Shown here: positions 34,338 to 45,589 of the stretch, piece after piece | Position numbering within the stretch: the stretch's first letter is position 1 | How the letters are laid out: each line of letters begins with the position of its first letter | Source: Adineta steineri | Taxonomy: Eukaryota > Rotifera > Eurotatoria > Adinetida > Adinetidae | Direction: 5' to 3' | Length of the DNA stretch: 64,000 nt | Assembly (NCBI GenBank): GCA_905250115.1 | Contig: CAJNOI010000129.1 | Location: 124,001 to 188,000, forward strand | Notes under the pieces: model-generated | Databases searched by the model: none | The model's input: the letters and a program-made list of their open reading frames with translations, nothing else | Told to the model about the DNA's origin: nothing | Translations under genes and position numbers: made by a program

Positions 34338-35186
34338 AATATATTTCTTCCAATATTGTTTTTTTAATATTCTATATTCTAAATAAAACAAAAAACTTTT
34401 TCGTTTTAATTACTTTTTGTTATATGAAAATGTTTATGCATAGACGAGAAAACTGAAATTATTGAAATATGGAATTAAATATTTATATTTTTGTGTGATT
34501 TGAGGTACTATATCAAGACATGTAGTAGCAAATAATATAGATATAAAAGAGAAATGAAGAAAAATATATTTATTCAATTTGTAGTGTAGTGAAATATAAA
34601 TCATAAATATCATTCTTGAACTGGCGTGCTGCTAAACAGACAACTTCACATGAAAAGGCCATTATTAACTTTAACAATATGTTCATTGTATTCAATTTAA
34701 TTCATCTTGGTATCATCGAAACATTCGTTCATTCATAGACAACTTACACAAGAAATCAATGTTGTTGTTATTGTTATTGTATCCATATATTATATAATTT
34801 TCTCAATGTTCTTTATTGTGTTGTATTATAATATTCACTTAATTTGATGATATTATGGTGTGTGTGTGTGTGTACTAGAACGTAAGAATCAATGTTTTTC
34901 ATCAAAAAGGTGTGTCAAACGACATTTACCCTTTGAGAGTTGTGGTCACAAGGTGAATATGTAATTAAATTTAGGTGTTTTCGACACTAACAACCGAATC
35001 AAAGGAAAGACATTGATAATAAGCATGAATTTCATACTTTTGTTGTATCGCATGAAGAGTGACAAAGTATGAGATATTTCTTTTCATATGTTTCTCTATC
35101 ACATGTGCACGTTAGGTGTTGTCACGTGAGAATAGTAATGAATTGTTTTTGTCTAATGAAAACTACTTTCTTCGTTTCTCTATCTC

Positions 35187-35195
35187 TATATATAT
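35187..35195 (+). promoter_or_regulatory. TATA-type promoter of cysteine-rich gene 2
   Basis: TATATATAT lies about 80 nt upstream of the ATG, matching the position in copy 1. Confidence 0.5.
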
Positions 35196-35274
35196 TCACA
35201 TCTATTCTCACAGTTTCACAAACCAGTTCTCATCGTACTTCAGTTTTACTTCACTTCACATTATTACTATTAAT

Positions 35275-35583
35275 ATGCCATCCTGTTGTCGTTCATCATG
35301 TTGCGGTTGTGGTTGTTGCAGCAGTCCTTGCTGTAGTTCATGCTGTGACACATGCCGTAGTTCATGCTGCGATCCATGTTGCTGCTCATGCTGTGATTCT
35401 TGCTGCAGTCCATGTTGTGATCCATGCTGTAATCCTTGCTGTTGTTCTTGTTGTGGTCCTTGTTGTTGTTGTCCACGATGTTGTGTGCGTACCACTGTGT
35501 GCTGCTGCAAACCAACCTGCAAAGTTATCAGAAAGAAAACTGTCACCGTTAAAAAATCATGTGCCAAGGTTTGCTGTTGCTGA
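35275..35583 (+). CDS. Extremely cysteine-rich small protein (copy 2)
   Basis: The protein has 102 residues, built from irregular S/D/N/G-P-C-C and S-S-C-C units. It ends in the same [13 protein letters not shown]...VCCC tail as copy 1, from which it differs only by two or three substitutions in that tail. The ATG at 35275 is chosen because it aligns exactly with the start of copy 1; an open frame extends upstream but is promoter sequence in both copies. As in copy 1, a TATA box lies about 80 nt upstream and a perfect palindrome 53 nt downstream. The role is unknown; a structural or metal-binding role is plausible. Confidence 0.8.
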   Translation: MPSCCRSSCCGCGCCSSPCCSSCCDTCRSSCCDPCCCSCCDSCCSPCCDPCCNPCCCSCCGPCCCCPRCCVRTTVCCCKPTCKVIRKKTVTVKKSCAKVCCC

Positions 35584-35636
35584 TATTAACATTCTTGTTC
35601 TTTTTCTATGAACTCATTCAATATCTAATGTATCAA

Positions 35637-35658
35637 TGTTAGAGAGTACTCTCTAACA
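35637..35658 (+). terminator. Perfect 22-nt palindrome in the 3' UTR of copy 2
   Basis: Same sequence and same 53-nt distance from the stop codon as in copy 1 (30549-30570). Confidence 0.55.
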
Positions 35659-36093
35659 ACATTTATATTATTCTTTGTTTTTCTTATTTTGCTCTATCCT
35701 TTTATTTACCTCTTGCACAACTTAAAAGAAGATGAATTAGATCATCTCCTTTGTTTCTCTCTACTTTGACAATAAGTAAGAAAGATCCATTTCGATCATT
35801 TTCTTTATTTTCTTTGCTCATCTTCCTGTCACTTATATGTACGTAGATAGGATGGGTATGAATAGTTAGTTTTTTAAATTAAAATTATTTAGTAAATAAG
35901 AAAAAGATTCTTGTCTTCACTCGACCAATTCAATTGCAAAAGAGCCTTTTGATAATAAAGAAAAAAACTTTGTTTATTCATTATACATTTGGTTCCTACA
36001 AGAGTCAGTGCAACGAAACTTTGCAGAACATACCATTTCGACTAGAGGAAGGTCAAGAGGGTGGGTGTGGTCGTAAGGTACTTGCCTTGCCAT

Positions 36094-36279
36094 CACCCAC
36101 ACCCACACACACCCACACCCACACCCACACCCACACCCACACCCACACCCACACNNNNNNNNNNACACCCACACCCACACCCACACCCACACCCACACCC
36201 ACACCCACACCAACACCCACACCCACACCCACACCCACACCCCACACCCACACCCACACCACACCCACACCCACACCCA
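36094..36279. repeat. Interstitial telomere-type array (ACACCC/TGTGGG)n with 10-N gap
   Basis: Near-perfect ACACCC repeats fill about 186 bp, with 10 Ns at 36155-36164 and minor variants (CAACACC, CCCACACCC). The G-rich strand is the minus strand. A short GAGGGTGGGTGTGG arm precedes it at 36057. TGTGGG is the established telomere unit of Adineta vaga. The true array length is unknown because of the gap, and the gap makes a false contig join possible. Confidence 0.9.
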
Positions 36280-36450
36280 AGATGGCGTGCATGGATTTGA
36301 ACGAAGTATTGGACGTGTAAACACATAAATATTCAATGAATGACCAATAATGCCAAGACATACTAATGAATAAGACCAAAACTCAAAAAAGATCATATTA
36401 CCGTAGCGGAGAGCATTAATCTCACCAAGAGTTGTATTTGATAACGACAT
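36280..36450 (-). pseudogene. GPCR 5' fragment truncated by the telomere-type array
   Basis: The minus strand from 36450 encodes MSLSNTTLGEINALRYGNMI, then a TM1 segment and the TM1-TM2 loop FTRPILRSNPC, homologous to the loop of the receptor at 18.4 kb. Immediately after that conserved Cys the reading runs into GGGTGTGGGTGTGG. The rest of the receptor is missing. It is a broken gene or an assembly edge. Confidence 0.8.
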
Positions 36451-37931
36451 AGTTTTGTTTTGAACGATTATTAAAATGAATGAGAAAAATTTAATAAAAA
36501 CAAATCTACGATAACTTGTCGTTTTAATGTTCAAATGAAGGATTTTATATCTTTTTCATCCAACAATGTAATGCAAATCAACATTCTGGAAGAAATAATA
36601 TCTTTTCTATTAACTAAATTATGATAGTTGAAACATTTTTTCCGCATGCTTCTCATCAATATGACACTATTTTCTATACATCTCTGCCATCGCTCTCTTT
36701 AAGCACTGTGACCAAGTACTCATAATCTATTATTTTGATTTTAAGCACAATAACATCGATTAAGTGCATGATAAAAAAAATGGTTATCAAAAAGAATGTT
36801 CTTATTAAATAAAATTCAAGTCGCAATTAAAGGACATCACGATTTTTAGTAACTAGATAAAAATTTCTTTTCTCATCGACGATAAACATGTTGATGGAAA
36901 CTCTGTATAGAAGTTACTACGATGTACGTGCAGAAAATAAAATCTTCTATGAAGTGTAATAGTAATTCATAGACGGATATCTTTATAATTGCGACAGAAA
37001 AATAAAGTTTTAATGACAATTATGTTAGAGATAGTAAATATTCATTTTGTTTGTTTGCTAAGCACGCACATCGTCAAGTAAGTGGAATATAGATCTTTGT
37101 ATAGAAATGGAAGAACGAACATCGATTATACTATCATGCATAAAAAATGAACAGTATTTTTTTTAATATTCCATTTTATATTTATTTTGTAAACAACTCA
37201 TTGCTACGGATTTCTCATGAATTTGTGATTCATAGAATCCAGCTAGTACTGACCATACTATTTTAATTCACATACGAGCCATGTCTTCTTAAAAAATGAT
37301 TCTGTTTATTTTCAAGATTCTCAAATTTTACGTTCTAGAGTATATAAATGTTACGTCGACTGAAAAAGAAAACTTATATAAACAAAACTCAGAGAGCTAT
37401 ATATTAATTATAAATATCGTATTCACTCCAAGAGTAATGTTTCAGAGTATCTTGAATATTAATAAAAGATTATTTTGAAAAAAATCATTTTTTATAAGTA
37501 GCACTTTTTTTCAAGGGAATCAACGTGATCTTTCTTGTTCATTCTAATTATAACACGTTTTGTTTGTCATTGTGGCACTTCCTGTTCATGCTAGATATAA
37601 TACAAAAGAGTATTTATATATCAAATGTTATGATTTATTCAATATCAATTTTTCTTTACAATGATTGTGCATTGTAAACTAACGTATCATATTTTTCTTT
37701 TGCCCATTTTTTCCTTGTGCGCTCGTGATATATAAAGATATATATATATATGCTGAATAAAAGTATGGATGTGAGTAAAGAAAAGATGAATCCACAACGA
37801 CAACCACACTTATCCTCAGGATTTACATAATCTTCTTAATTTTTTTTTTATTATTTCTGTTACTCCTATTCTATTTGGAACGGTATTCTCGTGCATTTAT
37901 TCCGACGTCTAAATACTTGCACATTATTCAA
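36451..37931. other. Intergenic
   Basis: AT-rich, with a TATA-repeat at about 37727-37751. A weak pair of TGTGAG/CACAC motifs lies at about 37765-37815. No gene is supported. Confidence 0.4.
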
Positions 37932-39103
37932 ATGCAACACAAACGAGGAACCAAAAACATGATTATAACGAATACTCCTACTACGACACCATTGGCACAA
38001 GTTAATGATCCTCAATTACAACGATGTCGTCCAATTCTCCTCATTATGCTTGGTATTTCTCTTGTAAGTTTTTATTGTTGTTTTTCATTAATAATACAAA
38101 AGTGATAATGAACAACCTCTAAATCATACATTTCTATTTCATTTTAAATTTTCCAATATCTCAAAACTATTTCACTGAAAACATTCGACTAAACAGATAA
38201 AACCGTATTCAATCAAAAATTAATATTTTTATTCAACATTCTCGAAATGTGTAGAACCTAATCATTGATCGAAAAAACTGCCCTTTATTTCCGACCATGA
38301 ATATTCTTCTTCTTGTAGAAACATTTAACATTGATTATATATTCGAAGTATTTGTTTTTTTACTGATTTTGAATAATAAATTTTGCAGCATTGTCATTTG
38401 GTCATCACATTTGTTCAAGTCGTAAATTATACAGGAAATTTACACACAACTATAGGAATTATTGTCTTTATCCCGTCAATTGCTTTCTATAGCTTTGGAT
38501 TATTGGTCAGTTATAAATATTCGAAAAAAGGCTTACGTGTGGTATGTAATCTTGGTTGATTTTTATTCAAAGACAAATTCTATAAAAAAAATATTTGGTA
38601 TAAAATTTAATACGGTTTCTTTGAATAGGATTTTACTAATCAATTTTAAAACAGTAAATGTTATTTTTCATTTAAAGAAAATTTTAGAACTTAGTTTTTA
38701 TTGCTAAAACTTAAATCTTGTTTCTATAGTACAAACGTATATACATTAAAATTTTAGTAAATAGTTACCCAAAACTAAACAAACAATGAAATATTCGAAT
38801 TAAAATTGATCTTTGCTTTTCATCTTCAGTTCGCTTGGTTGAATGTGGTCAAGCTTGGTTTTCAGGCTATTTTAGCCGTTACAGACTTTGCTCTCATTGT
38901 AAAAAACACGACGGATGGACTTTCAGCTGAAATATACATTCTTTTTATTCTGTTTCTTAGTTATTTCATTTTTGAAGTAAGTATTCGATGTCTTTTAATT
39001 CTGTTAATACTATATTTCAATTTCTTTGCAGCTAATTATTATCATATTAACTTTCAAGTTGACCAGACTCATCAAGGAAAATGGAGTCATTGTACAAGTC
39101 TAA
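37932..39103 (+). CDS. Four-TM protein in four phase-0 exons
   Basis: Four exons are inferred: 37932-38063, 38389-38541, 38830-38976 and 39032-39103. All junctions are GT-AG and phase 0, and the product is 167 residues. Exon 1 has a basic N-terminus (MQHKRGTKNMI) and the first half of TM1. Exon 2 completes TM1 and holds TM2. Exon 3 carries TM3 and the beginning of TM4. Exon 4 ends TM4 with a short basic tail (TRLIKENGVIVQV). A loop NYTGNLHTT with an N-glycosylation sequon lies between TM1 and TM2. The topology resembles small tetraspan (MARVEL/DUF-type) proteins, but no family is recognised. The start is the first ATG in frame; an upstream extension has no ATG. Confidence 0.65.
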
Positions 39104-39277
39104 TTTTTTTCTTTACAAAATATGTCATTTTGAACGTTTTATTTAATATCTAGTTGCTGAATTCGAATTTCTTTGCTTCTCAAAGCTTATAAAACAAATA
39201 ACCATTTTTTTTTGTATTATCGAGTATTATTTTTAATCGAATAAATGTTTATCATCTCAAATATTTCTACATTATGA

Positions 39278-39305
39278 TGAGGGTGTGTGTGTGTGGATGT
39301 AGGGT
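39278..39305 (+). repeat. Solo TGTGGG-type arm
   Basis: TGAGGGTGTGTGTGTGTGGA with no clear opposing arm; a partial TATACCC lies further on. Confidence 0.4.
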
Positions 39306-39478
39306 ATTTCCTTTACTTATAGTATATACCCAGACGAGCTGTCGGGTTATAATAAAAAGAGCAATCAAATGAGTAAACAGTATATTTTATTTTTTAAAGT
39401 TTCTAATAGACTTATACATCTGAGTGTGATTTGCTTAATATACGTTCCTCATACTCTTAAATTTTCAGTCATTCTAAT

Positions 39479-39694
39479 TCAGTAACTAAAGTATAAACAA
39501 AAAAATACTAATGATAATAATGTTGACATATAAATTTCATTTTTACAAATATGTCGTTGATATTGAATATTTAATTGTTCAATAAATATAAATGAGAGAA
39601 TTGTATGTGGACCAATACGATAAAAATAATATGGTGTAAAACCTCTCCAAAAACTCAATATTCCTTCTTGATGAAATGTACGTTGAAATACATC
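39479..39694 (-). pseudogene. Orphan last exon of an oxoglutarate/malate-type mitochondrial carrier
   Basis: Minus-strand frame 39694-39479, 71 residues to a TGA, preceded by a good acceptor (ATTTCAG). It opens DVFQRTFHQEGILSFWRGFT and continues PYYFYRIGPHTILSFIFIEQ. This is the last third of a SLC25 carrier: the E-G-x-x-S-x-W-x-G-F matrix-helix motif and the R-x-G-P-H-T segment characteristic of the 2-oxoglutarate/malate carrier. No upstream exon with the two preceding repeats is visible before the divergent gene at 40233, so this appears to be a detached 3' fragment. A very distant upstream exon outside the window cannot be excluded. Confidence 0.7.
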
Positions 39695-40232
39695 CTGAAA
39701 TTGATCAAGAAGAAAAACACAAGAACTTTAGTGTTATGGAATATTCCTTGGTACATTTTATAAGGAATTATCCCATATATTTTCTTTTCTATGTATGTGC
39801 ATGTATGTGATCTTCTCATTCATTACCCACGCCCTCAAGATGATCCAGTCCTACTAACAAGTCTGTTTTGTACTTTGTCAAGGTAAAAAGTACGGTACAA
39901 ATATGAATTATTCTGTTTTTCGTTCTTGTCAAACAAAAATATAAGGTTTCAAATTTCTTGCCACTTATAAAACCAACAAAATACTCTGATAGGAATTATA
40001 TGCCCTGTCGAAAGTAGGTAGTTTGAAAAAGAATTAGTGTTTTATTTCGTAGTTAGTAAGATTATATTTAGCAAATATACTTAGTATTTTTTTTACTCGT
40101 TTCAAATGTTGAAATAAAACACATTCAAAAAAAGAATGAGAAACAGCTTTAAATTATTTGCTAAAAATATATATATTAAAGAAGCAATTTTTTTTCTTTT
40201 TCGAACCTGTTTTCTAACATCAGGACTGTAGA
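39695..40232. other. Intergenic
   Basis: Contains a solo TACCCACGCCCTCAA arm at about 39827-39841. A pyrimidine tract and ACATCAG acceptor-like site lie 10 nt before the ATG of the next gene. Nothing else is seen. Confidence 0.4.
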
Positions 40233-41989
40233 ATGAGCCGACATCATCAGAAACGACGTCGACAATCACCCCCTTCGACAATAATATACGTTCCAGATCG
40301 AGATTCTGACACGAATATACCACCAAGGCAAACTGAACGACATGAAAAACCCTGCCTGACATGGTTAAAACTAGCTCTTGGTGCACTTATTCCTCTAGCC
40401 ATAGGCATTTGTACTGTTGTTATAACTGTGCAACAACAACAGAATGAAGATCGACGTTTTCAACAAACACAAGATAACGAATATCGCCGACGTGAACAAG
40501 ATCAGCAACAAGCGGATAATCTTCACTATCAAAATGTATACAACCATTATATCATAGACATTTCAAATTCTATCTTTAAACAGCAAAATCAAACAACAAC
40601 ATTCGTCGATAACCGCTCACGTCTTGATTACATTCGTAGTCAAACTCTAACAACTTTAGTTGATTTAGATTGCCAGAGAAAGACATGGCTCTTTGAATTT
40701 CTCCACGAAAATCAACTTCTCCCTAGTTCTCTTCAATCAACATCGATGAATCTCCAAAACACCAATTTCTCCTGTATTACATTGAAGGATACAATCTCAA
40801 AAAAATTTGTATTCAACGGCTTGGTATTGTCATCAGTTGATTTGAACGATGCATCTTTCATTAAATGTCTTTTTCTAGACTGTGTTGATTTTAGAGGCTC
40901 ATCAATGGCGCACATCAACTTGATACAATCCAGTTTTTATTGTTTTAATGGAACAACTTTATTTGAACGTGCTATGCTATCACACGCTAATTTCTATCGT
41001 GTATTTCTATATAATGTTAGTTTTGACGAAGCAGATCTGACCTACGCAAATTTCACTTCAGCTGTATTTAACGGAAAAATTGTTTTGACTGGAGCAGATT
41101 TAGCGTTTACAACTTTTAAAGACGTCATTGTAGAAGATTCATTTTCTATGATTATTACTAATGCAAATATGACCGGTGCTTCATTCCTAGAAGATAAATC
41201 GCTTATTAAAGCAATGTCCCAAGGTCTAATAGACATAATGAATGTAATTTTACCGAACGGTACGTGGCTGTTGAATGAAACGATGAATTGGATTAAAAAT
41301 GGAAATGCAGAAACAAATGTAAGTCATAGAATATGAAATTTCTTATACTACTATGTATGGTATATATTTTCTTTTGCGACTTCCTAACTCACATCAGTCC
41401 GACACACTAAATATTTTTTTCTATTTCAGTGTACATCATTAGATATTCCCAACTGGCAGGAATTATCTTCATCACCTGATAGAATCCTACCAACATTATC
41501 TGTAATTCATCTCAACGCGTCGGTAAACAGTTCGTTGGGAAGTTATAGTTTTAATTTCACTGCGGCGGCCACTGCCAAACCTGTTTCTTTGGCTCGTTGG
41601 ATCTCTTTTAGTGGTATCTCAAAGTTTATTCAGAGTTCCGAAGCTGAATGTCATTTATCGTTTGATATTAATTGTCAAGGTGGTGTTATCCAAGTACGTT
41701 TATATTCTTTCACATCTTCACCCAACTTTCCCAAACCCTCAGGTAAGTTTATTATTTTGTTTAGTTGCTCATCTTCTACTAAAATGAATGTATGTTATCT
41801 TTATTTCCATTATCAGTATTTTTGATTAATGGAACTGACCAACTATATTGGCAGAAGCAAACTATATCAGAAAAAATTCGTTTTGATGTAGAATCTGTAG
41901 TAGTTGAAATCGAACGAAGTGATCACACAGGATTATGTTACGTAGACAATATTGAATTTTATGTTCGTCGTAGTGAAAGTAAGAAGTGA
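40233..41989 (+). CDS. Membrane-anchored pentapeptide-repeat-like protein with C-terminal beta domain
   Basis: Three exons are inferred: 40233-41318, 41430-41742 and 41817-41989. Both introns are GT-AG with matching phases, and the product is 523 residues. Residues 1-42 are basic and Pro-rich, residues about 45-68 form one membrane helix, and residues 70-95 are Gln/Arg-rich and likely coiled coil. Residues about 165-325 show imperfect A(N/D)LxF-type five-residue periodicity (VDLNDASF, ADLTYANF, ANMTGASF), as in pentapeptide-repeat beta helices. The last 160 residues contain two Cys-bearing strands and CYVDNIEFYV, resembling a jelly-roll carbohydrate-binding fold. Topology is likely type II. 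An acceptor-like AG sits 10 nt before the ATG. Function unknown. Confidence 0.75.
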
Positions 41990-42398
41990 ATGTTGATCGT
42001 AAACAGATGTGTTCTTTCTGTGCATTGTATGTCTGACGTGTATTAACAATAAAATGTCTGAAATGAATTTAGAATTGATAGTTCAAATCCGAAGATAAGA
42101 GTTATCTTATGTAGCTACCATGACACATTTCAATTCGACTAAGAGCTTTATCATATGATTTTATAATTTTAATACGATTGAAGTTTCTTTTATTACTAGA
42201 ACAAAAACGTGAAGTAACTGATACGTACAGAGTATGAAAGTGTTTCTTTTGTAACTGGTCCGATTTCTGTCAGCCTTTGTCAAAAAGGCTTCTTTTCTAC
42301 AAATTAACTCTGCAGGGATCAGTTGTTGAATGTACCAATAATCAACCGATAGTTTCCGATGCCTGAATCATTCAAAACATTGTTCTCTTGCCCTAATC

Positions 42399-42444
42399 TT
42401 GAGGGTGTGGGTTATATAAATTTACACTCACACTCCCATTCAAG
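42399..42444. repeat. TGTGGG-family short inverted repeat
   Basis: TTGAGGGTGTGGGTT is opposed by CACTCACACTCCCATTCAA across about 13 nt. Confidence 0.7.
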
Positions 42445-42499
42445 AACTTTATGAAAAAGAAGTTTCAGTTTCAAATAAAGTTAAGGAAAATGCAAGTAA

Positions 42500-42609
42500 A
42501 ATTATGCAACCTTTAGCCACCTATTTCCAGAACAAGGTGGATATGCATGCGCCGATATTCTCGGTCTCATTGCAGGTGTAGAAACAGAAATCAAGCGGGC
42601 TGATTTATG
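42500..42609 (+). other. Exon-like coding fragment, unidentified
   Basis: The plus-strand frame reads FSHLFPEQGGYACADILGLI and then AGVETEIKRADL, with a GTAAAG donor splitting the last Trp codon. An in-frame TAA lies just upstream at 42497. The residue mix looks coding, and no partner exon is evident. It could be a detached exon, like the carrier fragment at 39.5 kb, or an internal exon of an unseen gene. Confidence 0.3.
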
Positions 42610-43286
42610 GTAAAGTCTATTTTCCGTGTCTCATTGATACGGAAGTGATATAGAGGAGGAAATAAACTTATAATAGAGTCATCACAATAATAAATCACAC
42701 TGTGTATAAATATGCATTCGTGCACGTGTTAGTAACAATCTCTTTTATTTACCGAAGTACGAAACACAAGTATTCTAGAGTGAAATGATTTTCTCAAATT
42801 TATCAAATCCTGCGAAAAATATATTTTACTTCAAGTTCGAATTATCTATACCTTATGTAAATTGTAAAAATTTACTTACAGGTGTGTGTTCAATGTCTTT
42901 TTGCCTAAAAGTATGTGATTGTGAGTTTTATCTTTGTGTTTTCGATATCTAATTAATTATAGAATCATTCATATAAATACAGGTTTTTACTTTTCTAAGT
43001 ACTTGTTTGAATTATTGCATACATTTCTTCTTGTGTCATTGTTTGATATCAGAATATGCTATTCGTAAATGACAATGCATTGATAAAGAATGAAACAAAT
43101 ATAAAAGGTGAAATAGATGCAAATGTTTGTCATTTTGTTGTAAAGAGCAGTAAAGTGACACACCTAACAAAACTATGTTATCATATTTATTATGCTTATT
43201 TTCGTAAGTATGTGAGATCAAGTTGAGTCATTCTTAATTCGAACATTTTTCCAATTGATGTGAAATATTTTTTTTTTACTTTTTAG

Positions 43287-44698
43287 GATAATTGTTGCAA
43301 ATAATGGTAAATAGATAAAATAATCATTAAAAATTACGAATTATTGTCTCTTACTTTTAGGTCAAACTTTTTATAAAGATTCAAGCGACTGTAAGTATAA
43401 ATTCAGTTTTTTTAAATTGAAACACTTCGATGTTCCATTTAACAAATATATAATATAATTATATAGAGCAGATATAAATGCTGAATAGATTTATATCTTT
43501 GACAATCGAAAAATATTTTTCACTCAGACCATACATCATTTTGATTCTTGATTGAAAAGTTTAAATGTGTTGCATGTTGAAAACAAAAGTAATTGAGACT
43601 TAAGTGTTTTTATTGAAACATTAGGTCCAGGTAATCTTAAATGGAGTACAACAGGAATAACAGTTCTTGGTAATGGTTATGGTATAGGTCCAGATCAATT
43701 ACAATTTCCTCATGGACTATTTATCGAACCTAAAACACAAATATTATATGTTGCTGATGTTTCTAGCAATCGAGTGCAAAAAATGTATCCAAATGGTAAA
43801 ATAGAAACTGCAGCTGGTCAAGCTAATGGTGATGCTGGGTCAACATCAGACAAATTGAATGGTCCCAGAGATATTTTTGCAGATGAAAATGAAAATGTTT
43901 TTGTTGTTGATGAGGGTAACCAACGAGTCCAGTTTTGGGAGAAAAATGCTAAAAGTGGAAAAACGGTGGCGGGTAATGGAACCAGTGGTTCAGCATTAAA
44001 TGAATTTAGTTATCCATTTGGTCTTGTACTCGATTCGAAGAAAAATATATTAGTTGCCGATATGCAAAATCAACGTATAATAAGATGGTCATCTGTATAT
44101 GATCCAAGAACATCGACTGGGACGATCGTAGCAGTAAGTTATTGATTTTATTTTCGCTGAATCAGAACTTATCCTATATCATATAAACGTAAACAATAAT
44201 AATATGTTAATAAACATTTTAATACTTTTAATAGTAACCTCTTCATTGTTATTATAGGGTGGTAATGGTCAAGGTATGAATCCATACCAATTGAACAATC
44301 CAATTGGTTTATATTTAGATGAACCAAATAATAATTTATATATATCAAACGAAGAATCCCATTCAGTAACACAATGGAATATGGAAGCTTACGGAGATAA
44401 GAATATATATGCTGGTATACCGGGAAGACCTGGTAATAGTGCAGCTCAATTAAATGGTCCTCAAGGTGTAATTCTTGATAAATATGGAAATCTATATATC
44501 GCTGACTGTACAAATAATAGAATACAAATGTTTTGTCCAAATGCTGTATTTGGAATTACAATTGCCGGGACCGGTCGCGTTGGTAATGGCAGTAATGAAT
44601 TATATTTTCCTCGTGATGTAGCATTTGATTCAGAAATGAATTTATATGTTACAGATACATATAACTATCGTATACAAAAATTCGCAAGAATACAATAA
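43287..44698 (+). CDS. NHL-repeat beta-propeller protein (5' end unresolved)
   Basis: Exons seen: 43287-43306, 43361-43390, 43625-44133 and 44258-44698; the first two are micro-exons of 20 and 30 nt. Their phases lock together to give IIVANNGQTFYKDSSDCPGN before the propeller. The long exons contain about six NHL repeats with the pattern F/L-x-x-P-x-G-L/I...V/L-Y-V-A-D..N-x-R-V/I-Q, e.g. PHGLFIEPKT, VVDEGNQRVQFW, VTDTYNYRIQKF. NHL propellers bind protein, RNA or sugars; in bdelloids the family is large and often extracellular. At least 332 residues are encoded. The start codon and any signal or membrane anchor lie in undetected upstream exons. Confidence 0.75.
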
Positions 44699-45073
44699 AA
44701 TACAAGTATTAATCAATATATCTATTTGAAAAGACTCTTAATTACTTTAATGTATCGTAATTATTTTTATGAGCAAAAAAAATCATCGAAATAAAATACT
44801 AATTATTTTTTTCATCATCTAATATTATAATTTATTTTCAGTTTTTCAAAAAATTGAAGGTATGACTGTATATGTGATTATCATAATTCTGCATACACGC
44901 CCGCACCTCATTTAATATGGTTTTCAAAGTATTCGAATAATGTGTAATAATTTAAATATGTTTAAAAACAAAATCATAGAAGAAACTACGTATGTAATAG
45001 CTAGTTACAACCAAATATGAAGATCATGTGCTTCATACCAACTACCATTATAATCTGGATGCAAACAACGTGT

Positions 45074-45093
45074 TGTGGTGGGTGTGGGTGTAG
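45074..45093 (+). repeat. Solo TGTGGG-type arm
   Basis: TGTGGTGGGTGTGGGTGTAG with no visible partner. Confidence 0.5.
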
Positions 45094-45488
45094 ATGGTTT
45101 TATGATTGTATTGCCGTTAGATTTTCACGGAAATTTTTTTCTTCTTTCTCTTTTTTCTACAAATGGATAATCAGTGAAGAACAATAAAAATAGTGAAAGT
45201 CACGTAAAACAACGAAGAAAATTGTTTACACCACATTCTATTTGTTCTCTTGTCGTCTGGTTTTTTTCTTCCCGTTGCATGTGTACTTAATTGTAATAAT
45301 TTAATTTTTCCGGATATTAAGTGTTTTCATCCGTCTCTTTACCGTGTTGTGTTGCCATAAATGTAGTTGTTGTTGATGCCGCCAATTAATCTGTTGTTCC
45401 TTACCTTTTTCTCTAGTGGCTTCATCCACAGTCGCAATCTTTCTATCAGAAAATGGAAAACAAATTTTTATCAAACAGAAGACGTGAG

Positions 45489-45557
45489 TTGAGGGTGTCG
45501 GTGTGTATGAGGTTTAAGTGAAGAAGTGGGTAACACTCTACACCCAAATCCACAACT
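45489..45557. repeat. TGTGGG-family inverted repeat
   Basis: TTGAGGGTGTCGGTGTGTAT is opposed by CACTCTACACCCAAATCCAC. Confidence 0.6.
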
Positions 45558-45589
45558 TACTCTCATTCGTACATTCTACCTCCTGAAAA

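Larger units (their letters stand above)
34570..36055 (+). repeat. Right copy of the segmental duplication (unoccupied by hAT)
   Basis: This is collinear with 28055-30980 minus the hAT element. It ends where the telomere-repeat array begins, near 36056, while the left copy's similarity ends near 30980. Confidence 0.85.
41990..43286. other. Intergenic, upstream part may hold 5' exons of the NHL gene
   Basis: A TGTGGG inverted repeat is at 42399-42444 and a coding-like fragment at 42500-42609. First exons of the NHL gene must lie in or near this interval, but I could not define them. No other features are seen. Confidence 0.4.

Noticed and set aside
36061-36326. Long open frames of Thr-Pro, His-Pro or Val-Trp repeats on both strands
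   Set aside because: They are translations of the telomere-type hexamer array, which is open in all frames, and they cross the N gap.
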